Source: Novosphingobium sp. JCM 18896 (GTDB lineage Bacteria > Pseudomonadota > Alphaproteobacteria > Sphingomonadales > Sphingomonadaceae). From it: DNA of 64,000 nt. The stretch covers positions 463,141-527,140 of the forward strand of contig NZ_JAPCZF010000005.1 of assembly GCF_025938095.1 (NCBI RefSeq), in the 5' to 3' direction. Positions 8,265-17,092 of this stretch are shown here, piece after piece. Within the stretch, counting starts at the first letter, position 1, and each line of letters begins with the position of its first letter. The translations under genes and the position numbers were made by a program. Under the pieces are notes generated by a model that searched no databases, had not been told where the DNA came from, and saw nothing but the letters and a program-made list of their open reading frames with translations.

Positions 8265-9398
8265 CCGGTCGCGGTTGAGTTCGGCGACGCTCTTGACCCC
8301 CATCAGCTTCATGCCGCGCTCGATCTCGTCCTTGAGCAGGCCGATCGCGCGCTCGACGCCGGGCTGGCCGGCGGCGGCGAGGGCATAGAGGTAGAGGCGA
8401 CCGCCCGAGGCGCAGTCGGCGCCCGCGGCCAGCGCCTTGAGTGCGTGGGTGCCGCGACGCACGCCGCCGTCGCAGATCACCTCGATCTGCCCGCCGACCG
8501 CGTCGACGATCTCGCGGACCTGATCGAACGGTGCGCGGCTGCCGTCGAGCTGGCGGCCGCCGTGGTTCGAGATCATGATCGCATCGGCGCCCATCGCCAC
8601 CGCGCGCCTGGCGTCGGCGACCGACATCACACCCTTGAGCGCGAACTTGCCGCCCCAGTCCTCGCGCAGCTGCTCGGCCATCTTCCAGTCCATCGACGGG
8701 TCGAGCATCGTGTTGAAATAGCCGGCGATCGACACGGCCTCGCCGCTACCCTCCTTCACATGGGTGTCGAGGTTGGGCAGCGCGAACTTCTCGCGGAACA
8801 CGTAGTCGAGCGCCCAGCGCGGCTTGATCGCATAGGACAGCGCCGACGAGGGGGTGAACTTCGGCGGCGAGGTGAAGCCCGAGCGCGCGCAGCGCTCGCG
8901 CTTGCCCGAGACGATCGTGTCGACCGTCAGCGCGATCGCATCGAACTTCGCGGCCTGGCAGCGCTCGATCATCGAGCGGTTCAGCCCGCGGTCCTTGTGG
9001 TAGTAGAACTGGAACATCTTCGGCGTCGAAACGAGCGCGCCGATCTCTTCGATCGACACCGTCGCGAGGCTCGAAATGCCGAACCACAGGCCGAACTTCT
9101 CGGCCGCCTTGGCCACGGCGCGTTCGCCCTGCCAGTGGAACACGCGCTGCAGCGCGGTCGGCGAAAGGATCAGCGGTAGCGCGCTCCTGCGACCGAGGAT
9201 CTCGACCGAGGTGTCGATCTCGTGCACCCCCGCGAGCACGTCGGGGACGAGGTCGCAGTCGGCATAGGCCGCGGTGTTGCGCCCCTTGGTCAGTTCGTCG
9301 TCGGCGGCGCCGTCGATGTAGTCGAACACCGGCCAGGGCAGGCGCTGCTTCGCGAGAAGCCGGAAATCGTCGATGTTGTGGCAGTCGGTTAGGCGCAT
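8250..9398 (-). CDS. lldD: FMN-dependent alpha-hydroxyacid (L-lactate) dehydrogenase
   Basis: Member of the lactate dehydrogenase / glycolate oxidase / mandelate dehydrogenase flavoprotein family: TIM barrel, FMN cofactor, oxidation of an L-2-hydroxyacid to a 2-oxoacid, usually feeding the quinone pool. Visible landmarks are Y27 in F-D-Y-I-D-G-A-A-D-D-E, the region L-S-P-T-A-L-Q, and the catalytic histidine/arginine block S-N-H-G-G-R-Q-L-D-G, followed by the FMN phosphate loop (I-C-D-G-G-V-R-R-G-T). At 382 residues it is full length. L-lactate is the commonest substrate, but mandelate or another 2-hydroxyacid is possible. Its 3' end overlaps creD by 15 bases. Confidence 0.85.
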   Translation of the reverse strand: MRLTDCHNIDDFRLLAKQRLPWPVFDYIDGAADDELTKGRNTAAYADCDLVPDVLAGVHEIDTSVEILGRRSALPLILSPTALQRVFHWQGERAVAKAAEKFGLWFGISSLATVSIEEIGALVSTPKMFQFYYHKDRGLNRSMIERCQAAKFDAIALTVDTIVSGKRERCARSGFTSPPKFTPSSALSYAIKPRWALDYVFREKFALPNLDTHVKEGSGEAVSIAGYFNTMLDPSMDWKMAEQLREDWGGKFALKGVMSVADARRAVAMGADAIMISNHGGRQLDGSRAPFDQVREIVDAVGGQIEVICDGGVRRGTHALKALAAGADCASGGRLYLYALAAAGQPGVERAIGLLKDEIERGMKLMGVKSVAELNRDRLRWR

Positions 9399-9456
9399 GA
9401 GCGCTCGCTAGCGCAAGCGCTCAAAAGCAACAATCCTCACCGAAGAGACAGGGGGC

Positions 9457-10122
9457 TCAGTCGGCGCGCTGGACCATCGGCCGCGAGACATAGCGCACCG
9501 CGCGGGTATCGCTGCGGCTGCTGCCGCTACTGCTGTTGGTCGGTTCGGCGTCGGCCGGCCGCGCGCGCGGCGGTTCCCTGCCGGCTTCGAGCGCGGCCAT
9601 GCGTTCGTTGAACACGTCGAGCGTGGCCGAGCGCGCCGGATAGCGGCAGCCCTTGCCCTGGCCGATGCCCTTGAGGAACGAGCGCCGCGCGACGCCCGAG
9701 AGGATCGCCGCCTGCAATGCGCGGTCGCGGCTGTTGGCGCCCGAGACCTCGCGGATCAGGCCGCGGAAGGGGATGAACGAGCCGACCACCGACTGCGCGA
9801 CGCGGCCCGGCGTGGTGCGCTTGCCCTCGGTCTGCGGCATGTCGACGTCCTCGCCCAGCACCGCATCGAGATCGCCGATCGCGGTCGCGAGCTGGCGGCA
9901 GGTCGACAGCCCGCTCAGCGTGTAAGGGCGCTCCTCGGCGGCGAGCAGGATCGCCGGAATCTCGTCCTTCTTGAGGTTGAGATCGGTCGCGGGCGTGGAG
10001 ACCACGTCCTTGGCGCTGACGTCACGTTGGGTGATCGGCTTTTCGGGCTCATCGGGTTCGGCGAGCGCGGGGGCGGTCGCGAGCGCCATAGCCGAAAGCG
10101 CGAGCCAGCTCATCTTACGCAT
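9457..10122 (-). CDS. Secreted hypothetical protein
   Basis: A 221-residue protein with a clear Sec signal peptide (M-R-K-M-S-W-L-A-L-S-A-M-A-L..., cleavage likely after A-L-A near residue 21). The mature part is soluble and charged, with two cysteines that could pair (one in S-T-C-R-Q-L-A, one in G-K-G-C-R-Y-P). The tail is rich in proline, serine and arginine. I recognise no domain. The start is the ATG at 10122, with a GGAGA ribosome-binding site five bases upstream, rather than the longer in-frame ORF. It lies 69 bases downstream of the zinc metallopeptidase gene on the same strand and may share its transcript. Confidence 0.75.
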   Translation of the reverse strand: MRKMSWLALSAMALATAPALAEPDEPEKPITQRDVSAKDVVSTPATDLNLKKDEIPAILLAAEERPYTLSGLSTCRQLATAIGDLDAVLGEDVDMPQTEGKRTTPGRVAQSVVGSFIPFRGLIREVSGANSRDRALQAAILSGVARRSFLKGIGQGKGCRYPARSATLDVFNERMAALEAGREPPRARPADAEPTNSSSGSSRSDTRAVRYVSRPMVQRAD

Positions 10123-10191
10123 GCGAATCTCCAACCGCCGTGTGCCTTGCCAGGGTTCCATCGAAGCGGCGCCGGCGCGACACGACCCGTC

Positions 10192-11064
10192 CTACCGCCT
10201 CAGATCGGCAAACGTGTCGCAGGCGTCCTCGTTCCCGCTTTCGAGTCCCTTGCGCAGCCATTCCATGCGCTGCGCACTTGAACCGTGGGTGAAGCTCTCG
10301 GGATTCACGCGCTGGCCGGCGTTCTTCATCAAGGTGTCGTCGCCGATCGAACTGGCCGCGGTCAGGCCTTCCTCGATGTCGCCGGGCTCGATGCGGTCCT
10401 TGTTTTTCGCGGCCCAGACGCCGGCGTAGCAGTCGGCCTGAAGCTCCATGCGCACCTGCAGGGCATTGGCCTGGCCCTGGTTCTGCTCCTGCGCGCTGCG
10501 AACCTGGCGCGACAGGCCGGTCAGGGTCTGGACGTGGTGGCCGTATTCGTGCGCCATGACATAGGCGCGTGCGAAATCGCCGCCGGCGCCGAGCTTCTGC
10601 TCCATCTCGCGGTAGAAGTCGGTGTCGATGTAGATGCCGTTGTCGCTGGGGCAGTAGAACGGCCCCATCGCGCTCTGCGCCGCGCCGCAGCCCGAGCGAC
10701 CCATCTGCGAGTAGAACACCAGCTTGGGCTGTTGGAACGGCACGTTCGAGCGCTCGAAGATCGGCTGCCAGGTGCGGTTGAGCGAAGCCAGCGCGTTGCA
10801 GGTTTCGCGGCTGACCGCGTCGACCGAGCAGCTTTCGCTGAGGCTCTTGGGCGCGCCCTGCGGCTGCATCGGTGCCGATTGCTCCTGCGATTGCTGGAGG
10901 CCGCCGAGCATCTGCGTGGGGTCTACGCCGAACACCACCGCCGCGATCAGCGCGATCACCAGGGTGCCGCAGCCGATCTTGCCGCCGGCCATGCCGATCG
11001 GCAGCATGCCGCCGCGCTGATCCTCGACGTTGATGTCGCGAGGATCGAAATCGTCGAGGCGCAT
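10192..11064 (-). CDS. Membrane-anchored zinc metallopeptidase (YpfJ / KPN_02809 family)
   Basis: The 290-residue protein has the family layout: a short cytoplasmic tail opening M-R-L-D-D-F-D-P-R-D, a glycine-rich membrane helix (about 23-46), a spacer rich in Q/S/P, and a zinc-peptidase domain. The HExxH motif is H172-E-Y-G-H176. Four cysteines in the domain are typical of this group. The ATG at 11064 is chosen because the conserved N-terminus starts there; the in-frame extension to 11103 is not conserved-looking. The physiological substrate is unknown. It is divergent from the 3-hydroxybutyrate dehydrogenase gene. Confidence 0.88.
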   Translation of the reverse strand: MRLDDFDPRDINVEDQRGGMLPIGMAGGKIGCGTLVIALIAAVVFGVDPTQMLGGLQQSQEQSAPMQPQGAPKSLSESCSVDAVSRETCNALASLNRTWQPIFERSNVPFQQPKLVFYSQMGRSGCGAAQSAMGPFYCPSDNGIYIDTDFYREMEQKLGAGGDFARAYVMAHEYGHHVQTLTGLSRQVRSAQEQNQGQANALQVRMELQADCYAGVWAAKNKDRIEPGDIEEGLTAASSIGDDTLMKNAGQRVNPESFTHGSSAQRMEWLRKGLESGNEDACDTFADLRR

Positions 11065-11160
11065 TGGCCTTCTTCCTCCCTTCGCCGCACTTGCGTCGAT
11101 CATGCCGCAAGTGCGAATACCGCTGACGCAATCCTAGCTGACAACCCCATGGAGTCGAGC

Positions 11161-11916
11161 ATGTTCCTCAAAGGCAAACGCGCCCTCGTCACCGGTTCGA
11201 CCTCGGGTATCGGCCTGGCCGTCGCGCGGGCGCTGCATGCGGAGGGCGCCGAGATCGTGCTCTCGGGCTTCGGCGAAGCAGAGGCGATCCAGGCGCTTTG
11301 CGACGAGCTTTCGGCGCGTCACGTCGCCGGCGACCTATCGCAGCGCGACGGCTGCGAAGCGCTGATGGCGGCGGCGGGGCCCGTCGATGTCCTGGTCAAC
11401 AATGCCGGCATGCAGCACGTCGCGCCGATCGAGGAGTTCCCGGTCGAGAAGTGGGACATGATCCTGGCGCTCAACCTGACCGCGGCGTTCCACACCAGCC
11501 GTCTGGCCGTGCCGCACATGAAGGCCGCGGGCTGGGGGCGGATCGTCAACGTCGCCTCGGCGCATTCGCTGACCGCATCGCCGTTCAAGTCGGCCTATGT
11601 CGCGGCCAAGCACGGGCTCGCCGGGCTGACCAAGACGCTGGCGCTCGAACTGGCGACCCATGGCGTCACAGCGAACTGCATCAGTCCCGGCTACGTCTGG
11701 ACGCCGCTGGTCGAGAACCAGATCCCCGACACGATGAAGGCGCGCGGCCTGACGCGCGAGCAGGTGATCGAGGACGTGCTGCTCGTGCGCCAGCCGACCA
11801 AGTCCTTCGTCCAGCCGAGCGACATCGGCGCGATGGCGGTGTTCCTGTGCAGCGAGGCCGCAGCCAACGTGACGGGGGCCAACATGAGCATGGATGGCGG
11901 TTGGACGGCTGAATAA
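11161..11916 (+). CDS. bdhA: 3-hydroxybutyrate dehydrogenase (SDR family)
   Basis: NAD-dependent short-chain dehydrogenase converting (R)-3-hydroxybutyrate to acetoacetate, linking PHB and ketone-body turnover. Landmarks are T-G-S-T-S-G-I-G (11-18), N-N-A-G (80-83), the serine region V-A-S-A-H-S and catalytic Y146-x3-K150. The block S-P-G-Y-V-W-T-P-L-V-E-N-Q-I-P and the C-terminus G-A-N-M-S-M-D-G-G-W-T-A are characteristic of bacterial BDH. At 251 residues it is normal. The ATG at 11161 is preferred to the one at 11149 because GGAG lies six bases before it. Confidence 0.9.
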   Translation: MFLKGKRALVTGSTSGIGLAVARALHAEGAEIVLSGFGEAEAIQALCDELSARHVAGDLSQRDGCEALMAAAGPVDVLVNNAGMQHVAPIEEFPVEKWDMILALNLTAAFHTSRLAVPHMKAAGWGRIVNVASAHSLTASPFKSAYVAAKHGLAGLTKTLALELATHGVTANCISPGYVWTPLVENQIPDTMKARGLTREQVIEDVLLVRQPTKSFVQPSDIGAMAVFLCSEAAANVTGANMSMDGGWTAE

Positions 11917-11976
11917 AACCTCTTGGTTAACAGTCATAAATCTTGATGACCCTAGGCGATGCTGTAACTTGACCGG

Positions 11977-13470
11977 ATGAACAGGGGCAGGCTTGCGATC
12001 ATCGGTTGCATGCTGATGACGGGTCTCGGCCTGTCTTCAGAGAGCCTCGCTGCGTCGCGTCGCGACACGGTGCTCGAAGCCCAGCTGATGCAGCATATCC
12101 GCGCACTGGCCAGCGACGATTTCGAGGGGCGTGAGCCCGGCACCGACGGCGAGGCGAAGACCCTGCGCTATCTCGCCAAGCAGTGGTTCGACATCGGCCT
12201 CGTCTCGGGCACCAACACGCCTGGTCACGAATGGTTCGCTCCGGTCACCCTGATCGCGCGCGAGCCGGCCTCGTCCTCGGCGATGTTCACGCGCAAGGGC
12301 CGCCGGCAGTACGTACCGCGCGACGCGGTGCTGATGCTGACCTCGGGGCGGCGCGCGCTGGTCAAGGATGCACCGGTGCTGTTCGTCGGCCGCGGGCAGG
12401 GAGCGCTACCCGCGCGCAGCGAGCTGGCCGGGCGCATCGCGTTGCTGCTCGATGCCGGGATCGACGACAGCGAGCGCCAGAACGCGCTGCTCGCAGCCGG
12501 CGCCTCGGCGGTGCTGACCGTGCTCGACGGCGATCGCACGCTCGACAGCGTTGCCGCGCGGCGTCGGCGTTCGGGTTATGCCCTGGCCGAAGACGATGTC
12601 GGCGGCGATCTCGAAGGCTTCATCACGCGCGAAGGCGCAGTGGCGCTGTTCCAGGGCGCCTCGCGCAGCCTGGACGGGCTCGAGAAGCTGGCCGTGGCAC
12701 CGGGCTTCGCGCCGCAGCCGCTCGAACTGACCGCGACGCTCGAGGCGACGAGCACCGAGACGACGATCAAGACGCACAACCTGATCGGCAAGATTCCGGG
12801 GCGTCGTTCCGATGCCGGCGCCGTGCTGTTCCTTGCGCATTGGGACAGCTTCGGGCGCTGCGCCGAACCGCCGGCCGAGGACCAGATCTGCAACGGTGCG
12901 ATCGACAATGCCAGCGGTCTGGCCGTGCTGACCGAGACCGCGCGTCGGCTGGTGCGCATGCCGCCGGCCGATCGCGACATCTACTTCCTTGCCACCACGG
13001 CCGAGGAACTGGGCCTGCTCGGCGCGCATGCCTTCGCCGACAATCCGCCTTTGCCGCTGGGTCAGATCGTCGCGGCCTTCAACATCGACAGCTTCGCCAT
13101 CGCGCCCGCGGGCACCCCGATCGCGATCGTCGGCAAGGGCATGACCTCGCTCGACGCGCAGATTGCCGCCGTGGCCCGGCAGCAGAAGCGCAAGCTCGTC
13201 GCCAGCGACGGGATCGACGCCTATGTCCGCCGCCAGGACGGCTGGGCATTGCACCAGCACGACATTCCCGCGGTCATGGTCACCAGCGCCTATGGCGACA
13301 TGGCGCGGCTCGAGGCCTTCTTCGAGGGCGGTTACCACCGCCCCAAGGACGACCTGTCGCAGAAGATCGAACTCGGCGGCGCGGCCGAAGACGTCGCCTT
13401 CCAGGTCGCGCTGGGCCGCTGGTTCGCCGACGTCCGCCGCGTTCCCCGACGGAGCGAGGGGAAGAAGTAG
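11977..13470 (+). CDS. Exported M28-family zinc aminopeptidase with a PA-like insert
   Basis: Signal peptide at about 1-26. A cysteine at residue 11 follows I-I-G and leaves a lipoprotein possible. Metal ligands of the M28 fold are visible: H288-x-D290, D310 in N-G-A-I-D-N-A-S-G, E343/E344 in T-A-E-E-L-G-L-L-G, D371 in F-N-I-D-S-F, and a C-terminal histidine in Y-H-R-P-K-D-D. Residues about 105-235 fit a protease-associated (PA) domain. At 497 residues it has the usual size for periplasmic M28 enzymes of sphingomonads. It follows bdhA by 60 bases and is followed by a repeat. Confidence 0.88.
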   Translation: MNRGRLAIIGCMLMTGLGLSSESLAASRRDTVLEAQLMQHIRALASDDFEGREPGTDGEAKTLRYLAKQWFDIGLVSGTNTPGHEWFAPVTLIAREPASSSAMFTRKGRRQYVPRDAVLMLTSGRRALVKDAPVLFVGRGQGALPARSELAGRIALLLDAGIDDSERQNALLAAGASAVLTVLDGDRTLDSVAARRRRSGYALAEDDVGGDLEGFITREGAVALFQGASRSLDGLEKLAVAPGFAPQPLELTATLEATSTETTIKTHNLIGKIPGRRSDAGAVLFLAHWDSFGRCAEPPAEDQICNGAIDNASGLAVLTETARRLVRMPPADRDIYFLATTAEELGLLGAHAFADNPPLPLGQIVAAFNIDSFAIAPAGTPIAIVGKGMTSLDAQIAAVARQQKRKLVASDGIDAYVRRQDGWALHQHDIPAVMVTSAYGDMARLEAFFEGGYHRPKDDLSQKIELGGAAEDVAFQVALGRWFADVRRVPRRSEGKK

Positions 13471-13478
13471 GGACTGCT

Positions 13479-13660
13479 TCCTCCCCCTTGATGGGGGAGG
13501 GATACGGAGGCTTGGCGACTTGTCGCCTAGCCGGAGTTGGGTAGGGGTGATTTTCGCCGGCTGATGCATCGGTCGACTGCGCACTCACCCCCATCCAGCT
13601 GCGACTAGGTTCGCTGCGCTCACCAAGTCTTCGCATCCTTCCCCCATCGAGGGGGAAGGA
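13479..13660. repeat. Intergenic inverted repeat between the M28 peptidase and guaB
   Basis: Two ends, each itself a palindrome (TCCTCCCCCTTGATGGGGGA and a diverged inverted copy TCCTTCCCCCATCGAGGGGG), bracket about 130 bases. These contain further inverted blocks (GTTGGGTAGGGGTGA near 13535 and its mirror near 13585). Same architecture as the copies at 16.9, 29.9, 45.3 and 57.9 kb, but with a different internal sequence. Confidence 0.75.
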
Positions 13661-13746
13661 CAAGGTGCAATTCAGCCCTAGCGGTATCGGGCCGGCTTGA
13701 TTACATGGGCCGCCACGAATCCAACCGCGAAAGGCGCAGTGGCACC

Positions 13747-15204
13747 ATGGACATCCCTCTCGGCCTGACTTTCGACGACGTCCTGCTGCGTCCGGCCGAG
13801 TCCGACTTCCTGCCGAGCGAGGCCGACACCCGCACGCGGCTGACGCGCGAGATCGGGCTCAACATTCCGGTCATCTCCTCGGCGATGGACACGGTCACCG
13901 AAGCCGACATGGCCATCGTCATGGCGCAACTCGGCGGTATCGGCGTGCTCCACCGCAACCTCACGGTCGAGGAACAGGTTGCCGCGGTGCGCGCGGTCAA
14001 GCGCTTCGAGAGCGGCATGGTGGTCAACCCGATCACGATCACGCCCGACGCCACCCTGGGGGATGCCCAGGCGATCATGCAGGCGAACCGCATCAGCGGC
14101 ATCCCCGTGGTCGAGGCCAGCGGCAAGCTCGTCGGCATCCTGACCAACCGCGACGTCCGCTTCGCCGCCAACCCGGCCCAGCCGGTGCGCGAACTGATGA
14201 CGCACGAGAACCTCGCCACGGTGAAGCTCGGCGTCGATCAGGAAGAGGCGCGCCGCCTGCTGCACCAGCGCCGCATCGAGAAGCTGCTGGTCGTCGACGA
14301 TGCCTTCCACTGCATCGGCCTGATCACGGTCAAGGACATCGAGAAGGCGGTCAACTTCCCCAACGCGACCAAGGACGCCTCGGGCCGCCTGCGCGTCGCC
14401 GCGGCGACGACCGTCGGCGAAAAGGGCTTCGATCGTACCGAGGCGCTGCTTGCGGCCGAATGCGACGTCGTCATCATCGATACCGCCCACGGCCATAACA
14501 AGGACGTGGCCCGCGCGGTCGAGCGCGTGAAGAAGCTGTCGAACTCGGCGCAGGTCATCGCCGGCAACGTCGCCACGGCCGAAGCGACGCGCGCGCTGAT
14601 CGATGCCGGCGCCGATGCGGTCAAGGTCGGCATCGGCCCGGGCTCGATCTGCACCACGCGCATCGTCGCGGGTGTCGGCGTGCCGCAGCTCACCGCGATC
14701 ATGGAAGCCGCGGCCGAGGCCGCCAAGTCGGGCGTGCCGGTGATCGGCGACGGCGGTCTGCGCACTTCGGGCGACGCCGCCAAGGCGCTCGCCGCGGGCG
14801 CCTCGACGATCATGATCGGCTCGATGCTCGCGGGTACCGAGGAAGCGCCGGGCGAGAGCTTCATCTACCAGGGCCGCGCCTACAAGTCGTACCGCGGCAT
14901 GGGCTCGGTCGGCGCGATGGGCCGCGGTTCGGCCGATCGCTACTTCCAGGGCGACATCAAGGACCAGATGAAGCTGGTGCCCGAGGGTATCGAGGGCCAG
15001 GTGCCCTACAAGGGCCCGGCCAAGGACGTGATCCACCAGCTCGTCGGCGGCATCCGCGCGGCGATGGGCTATACCGGTTCGCAGTCGATCGACGACCTGC
15101 GCACCAAGGCGCAGTTCATCCGCATCACCAATGCCGGCCTGCGCGAGAGCCACGTCCACGACGTCTCGATCACGCGCGAGGCGCCGAACTATCCGACCCG
15201 GTAA
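13747..15204 (+). CDS. guaB: Inosine-5'-monophosphate dehydrogenase
   Basis: Catalyses IMP to XMP with NAD, the committed step of GMP synthesis, in the cytoplasm. The 485-residue protein opens with the conserved G-L-T-F-D-D-V-L-L-R-P. Two CBS domains occupy about 95-205. The catalytic cysteine lies in G-P-G-S-I-C-T-T-R-I-V-A-G-V-G, and the flap residues follow in M-G-S-V-G-A-M. The ATG at 13747 gives the usual N-terminus; an in-frame ATG at 13705 would add 14 arginine-rich residues. It is followed after 6 bases by rsmB, so the two probably form an operon. Confidence 0.97.
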   Translation: MDIPLGLTFDDVLLRPAESDFLPSEADTRTRLTREIGLNIPVISSAMDTVTEADMAIVMAQLGGIGVLHRNLTVEEQVAAVRAVKRFESGMVVNPITITPDATLGDAQAIMQANRISGIPVVEASGKLVGILTNRDVRFAANPAQPVRELMTHENLATVKLGVDQEEARRLLHQRRIEKLLVVDDAFHCIGLITVKDIEKAVNFPNATKDASGRLRVAAATTVGEKGFDRTEALLAAECDVVIIDTAHGHNKDVARAVERVKKLSNSAQVIAGNVATAEATRALIDAGADAVKVGIGPGSICTTRIVAGVGVPQLTAIMEAAAEAAKSGVPVIGDGGLRTSGDAAKALAAGASTIMIGSMLAGTEEAPGESFIYQGRAYKSYRGMGSVGAMGRGSADRYFQGDIKDQMKLVPEGIEGQVPYKGPAKDVIHQLVGGIRAAMGYTGSQSIDDLRTKAQFIRITNAGLRESHVHDVSITREAPNYPTR

Positions 15205-15210
15205 GCGGCG

Positions 15211-16392
15211 ATGACGCCCGCCGCACGGGTCCAGGCGGCGATCGAGGTGCTCGACCTCGTCATCGCGGCGGCGCGCGACAATGGCGCGCCGGCCGACCGG
15301 CTGATCTCGGACTGGTTCAAGTCGCGCCGCTTCGCCGGCAGCGGCGATCGCCGAGCCGTGCGCGAGCTCGCCTATGCGGCTATCCGCGCTTGCGGTGAGA
15401 TACCCGAGAGCGGGCGCGCCGCCATGCTGCTGCTCGCGCAGGACGATGCCGCATTGGCGACACTGTTCGACGGCTCGCGCCATGCGCCTGCGCCGATCGC
15501 GCCGGACGAGCCCGTCGCCCAGCCCGGCGTGGCGCCGGCCTGGCTCGAGCAGGCGCTGGCCGATAGCGGGCTCGTCGGCGCAGAAGCGGCGGCGCTGCTC
15601 GATCGCGCCCCGCTCGACCTCAGGATCAACACTTTGAAGGCCGATCGCGCGACGATCGAACTGCCTTCGCCGGGCGAAGCCACGGTCGCGGCGCAGGGCC
15701 TGCGCCTGCCGTTCGGCACACCGGTCGAGCAGTGGGACGCCTACAAGGCCGGGCGGATCGAGGTCCAGGACACGGGCTCGCAGCTCACCTGCGAGGCGCT
15801 GGCGGCGCAGCCCGGCGAGACCGTGATCGATCTCTGCGCCGGGGCCGGGGGCAAGACGCTCGCACTCGCCGCGGCGATGGCGAACCGCGGGCGCCTGATC
15901 GCCAGCGATGCCGACCGCGCGCGCCTGTCGCGCCTCATGCCGCGCGCCGAGCGCGCGGGCGTCTCGATCGTCGAGACGGTCCTGCTCGATACCGGACGCG
16001 AGGCCGAGGCGCTGGCCGCGTGGCAGGCCAAGGCGGACGCGGTGCTCGTCGATGCGCCGTGCTCGGGCGTGGGGACCTGGCGGCGCAATCCCGAGGCGCG
16101 CTGGCGGCTCACCGAAAAGCAGCTCGCGCGCTATGTCGCGCTGCAGGCGCGGCTGCTCGATCTTGCGGCCACCTTGGTGCGCCCCGGCGGCCGGCTGGTC
16201 TATGTCACCTGCTCGCTGCTTGACCGCGAAGGCGCGGGGCAGGTCGACGCCTTCCTCGCCCGTCACGGCGAATGGCAAGCGACGGTGCCGATGCTTCCGG
16301 CGGGGCAAATGCGCGGCGAGGGCCTGCGGCTCAGCCCGTTTCACGACGGAACCGACGGATTTTTCGTCGCGATCTTAACCCGAAGCTGCTAA
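15211..16392 (+). CDS. rsmB: RsmB/NOP family RNA (cytosine-5) methyltransferase
   Basis: SAM-dependent m5C methyltransferase acting on rRNA (16S C967 for RsmB) or tRNA. The 393-residue protein has an N-terminal helical part (about 1-140). The SAM motif is D-L-C-A-G-A-G-G-K-T, and the two catalytic cysteines lie in D-A-P-C-S-G-V-G-T-W-R-R-N-P-E and V-T-C-S-L-L. The NusB-like N-terminal domain of E. coli RsmB looks short or diverged, so the exact target base is uncertain. It lies 6 bases after guaB. Confidence 0.9.
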   Translation: MTPAARVQAAIEVLDLVIAAARDNGAPADRLISDWFKSRRFAGSGDRRAVRELAYAAIRACGEIPESGRAAMLLLAQDDAALATLFDGSRHAPAPIAPDEPVAQPGVAPAWLEQALADSGLVGAEAAALLDRAPLDLRINTLKADRATIELPSPGEATVAAQGLRLPFGTPVEQWDAYKAGRIEVQDTGSQLTCEALAAQPGETVIDLCAGAGGKTLALAAAMANRGRLIASDADRARLSRLMPRAERAGVSIVETVLLDTGREAEALAAWQAKADAVLVDAPCSGVGTWRRNPEARWRLTEKQLARYVALQARLLDLAATLVRPGGRLVYVTCSLLDREGAGQVDAFLARHGEWQATVPMLPAGQMRGEGLRLSPFHDGTDGFFVAILTRSC

Positions 16393-16397
16393 CTGTC

Positions 16398-16946
16398 ATG
16401 GAAATGCCCATGACCGCTGCTTCGGCCAAGGACCTGTTGATGCGCTACACGCCCGCTGCACTTGCCCTATCCCTGCTCGTCGCCGTTACCTCAAGCGTCA
16501 GTTTCTCCGCGCCGGCCAAGCCGCTCGATCCGCGGGCTTCGGCGCTGCTGTCGCAAGGTCGCGCCGAACTGGCCGCCGGCCGCGTCAACGAGGCGGTCGA
16601 CGCCTATGAGGCGGCGCTGACCGTGCAGCCCGGCAATATCCAGATCCTGCTCGACCTGGCCGAGGCGACTCGCCGCCAGGGCATGCAGGGCAAGGCGCTC
16701 CACTACTATCGCGAGGCGCTGAAGACCGAGCCGAGCAACGTCCAGGCGATCTCGGGCGAGGGCGCCGCGCTCGCCGAGAAGGGCGCGATCGAGAAGGCGC
16801 GCCGCAACCTGAGCCGCCTCGAAGGCCTGTGCGGCAGCAATTGCGAAGCCACGCGCGCGCTTTCGGCGGTGATCGCCAAGGGCCCGCCGCCGCGCGTCGT
16901 CTCGGCCGACGCGGTCAAGCCGCAGCCGGTCGTCAGCGAGAACTGA
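16398..16946 (+). CDS. Exported tetratricopeptide repeat protein
   Basis: The 182-residue product starts 6 bases after rsmB, with possible alternative starts at 16410 and 16441. A hydrophobic signal segment (about 18-38) ends S-V-S-F-S-A. Two to three TPR units follow (about 50-150), for example L-L-S-Q-G-R-A-E-L-A-A-G-R-V-N-E-A-V-D-A, repeating A-x-x-x-x-P-x-N spacing. A cysteine pair (C-G-S-N-C) near residue 142 may form a disulfide. TPR proteins mediate protein contacts; no specific role can be assigned. Confidence 0.8.
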   Translation: MEMPMTAASAKDLLMRYTPAALALSLLVAVTSSVSFSAPAKPLDPRASALLSQGRAELAAGRVNEAVDAYEAALTVQPGNIQILLDLAEATRRQGMQGKALHYYREALKTEPSNVQAISGEGAALAEKGAIEKARRNLSRLEGLCGSNCEATRALSAVIAKGPPPRVVSADAVKPQPVVSEN

Positions 16947-17090
16947 TCCTCCCCGGTACGGGGAGGGGGACCGCCGCCGTAGGCGGTGGTGGAGGGGGCT
17001 ATCGTGTGATGCTTCCTCGCGAGGGTGCGCCTGGATGAGAGCCCCCTCCGTCAGCGCTGCGCGCTGCCACCTCCCCGTGCCGGGGAGGAT
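16947..17090. repeat. Intergenic inverted repeat (GGGGAGGA family) between convergent genes
   Basis: Starts one base after the TPR gene stop and ends two bases before the rppH stop, filling the whole gap. Ends are TCCTCCCCGGTACGGGGAGG and its near mirror CCTCCCCGTGCCGGGGAGGA. Inner inverted blocks (GGAGGGGGCT / AGCCCCCTCC) surround a variable core. The right half matches the copy at 29.9 kb almost base for base (CTCCGTCAGCGCTGCGCGCT). Confidence 0.85.
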
Positions 17091-17092
17091 AC

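Noticed and set aside
13705..13746. Upstream ATG for guaB
   Set aside because: Would add an arginine-rich extension (M-G-R-H-E-S-N-R) not expected in IMP dehydrogenase; the ATG at 13747 gives the standard N-terminus.
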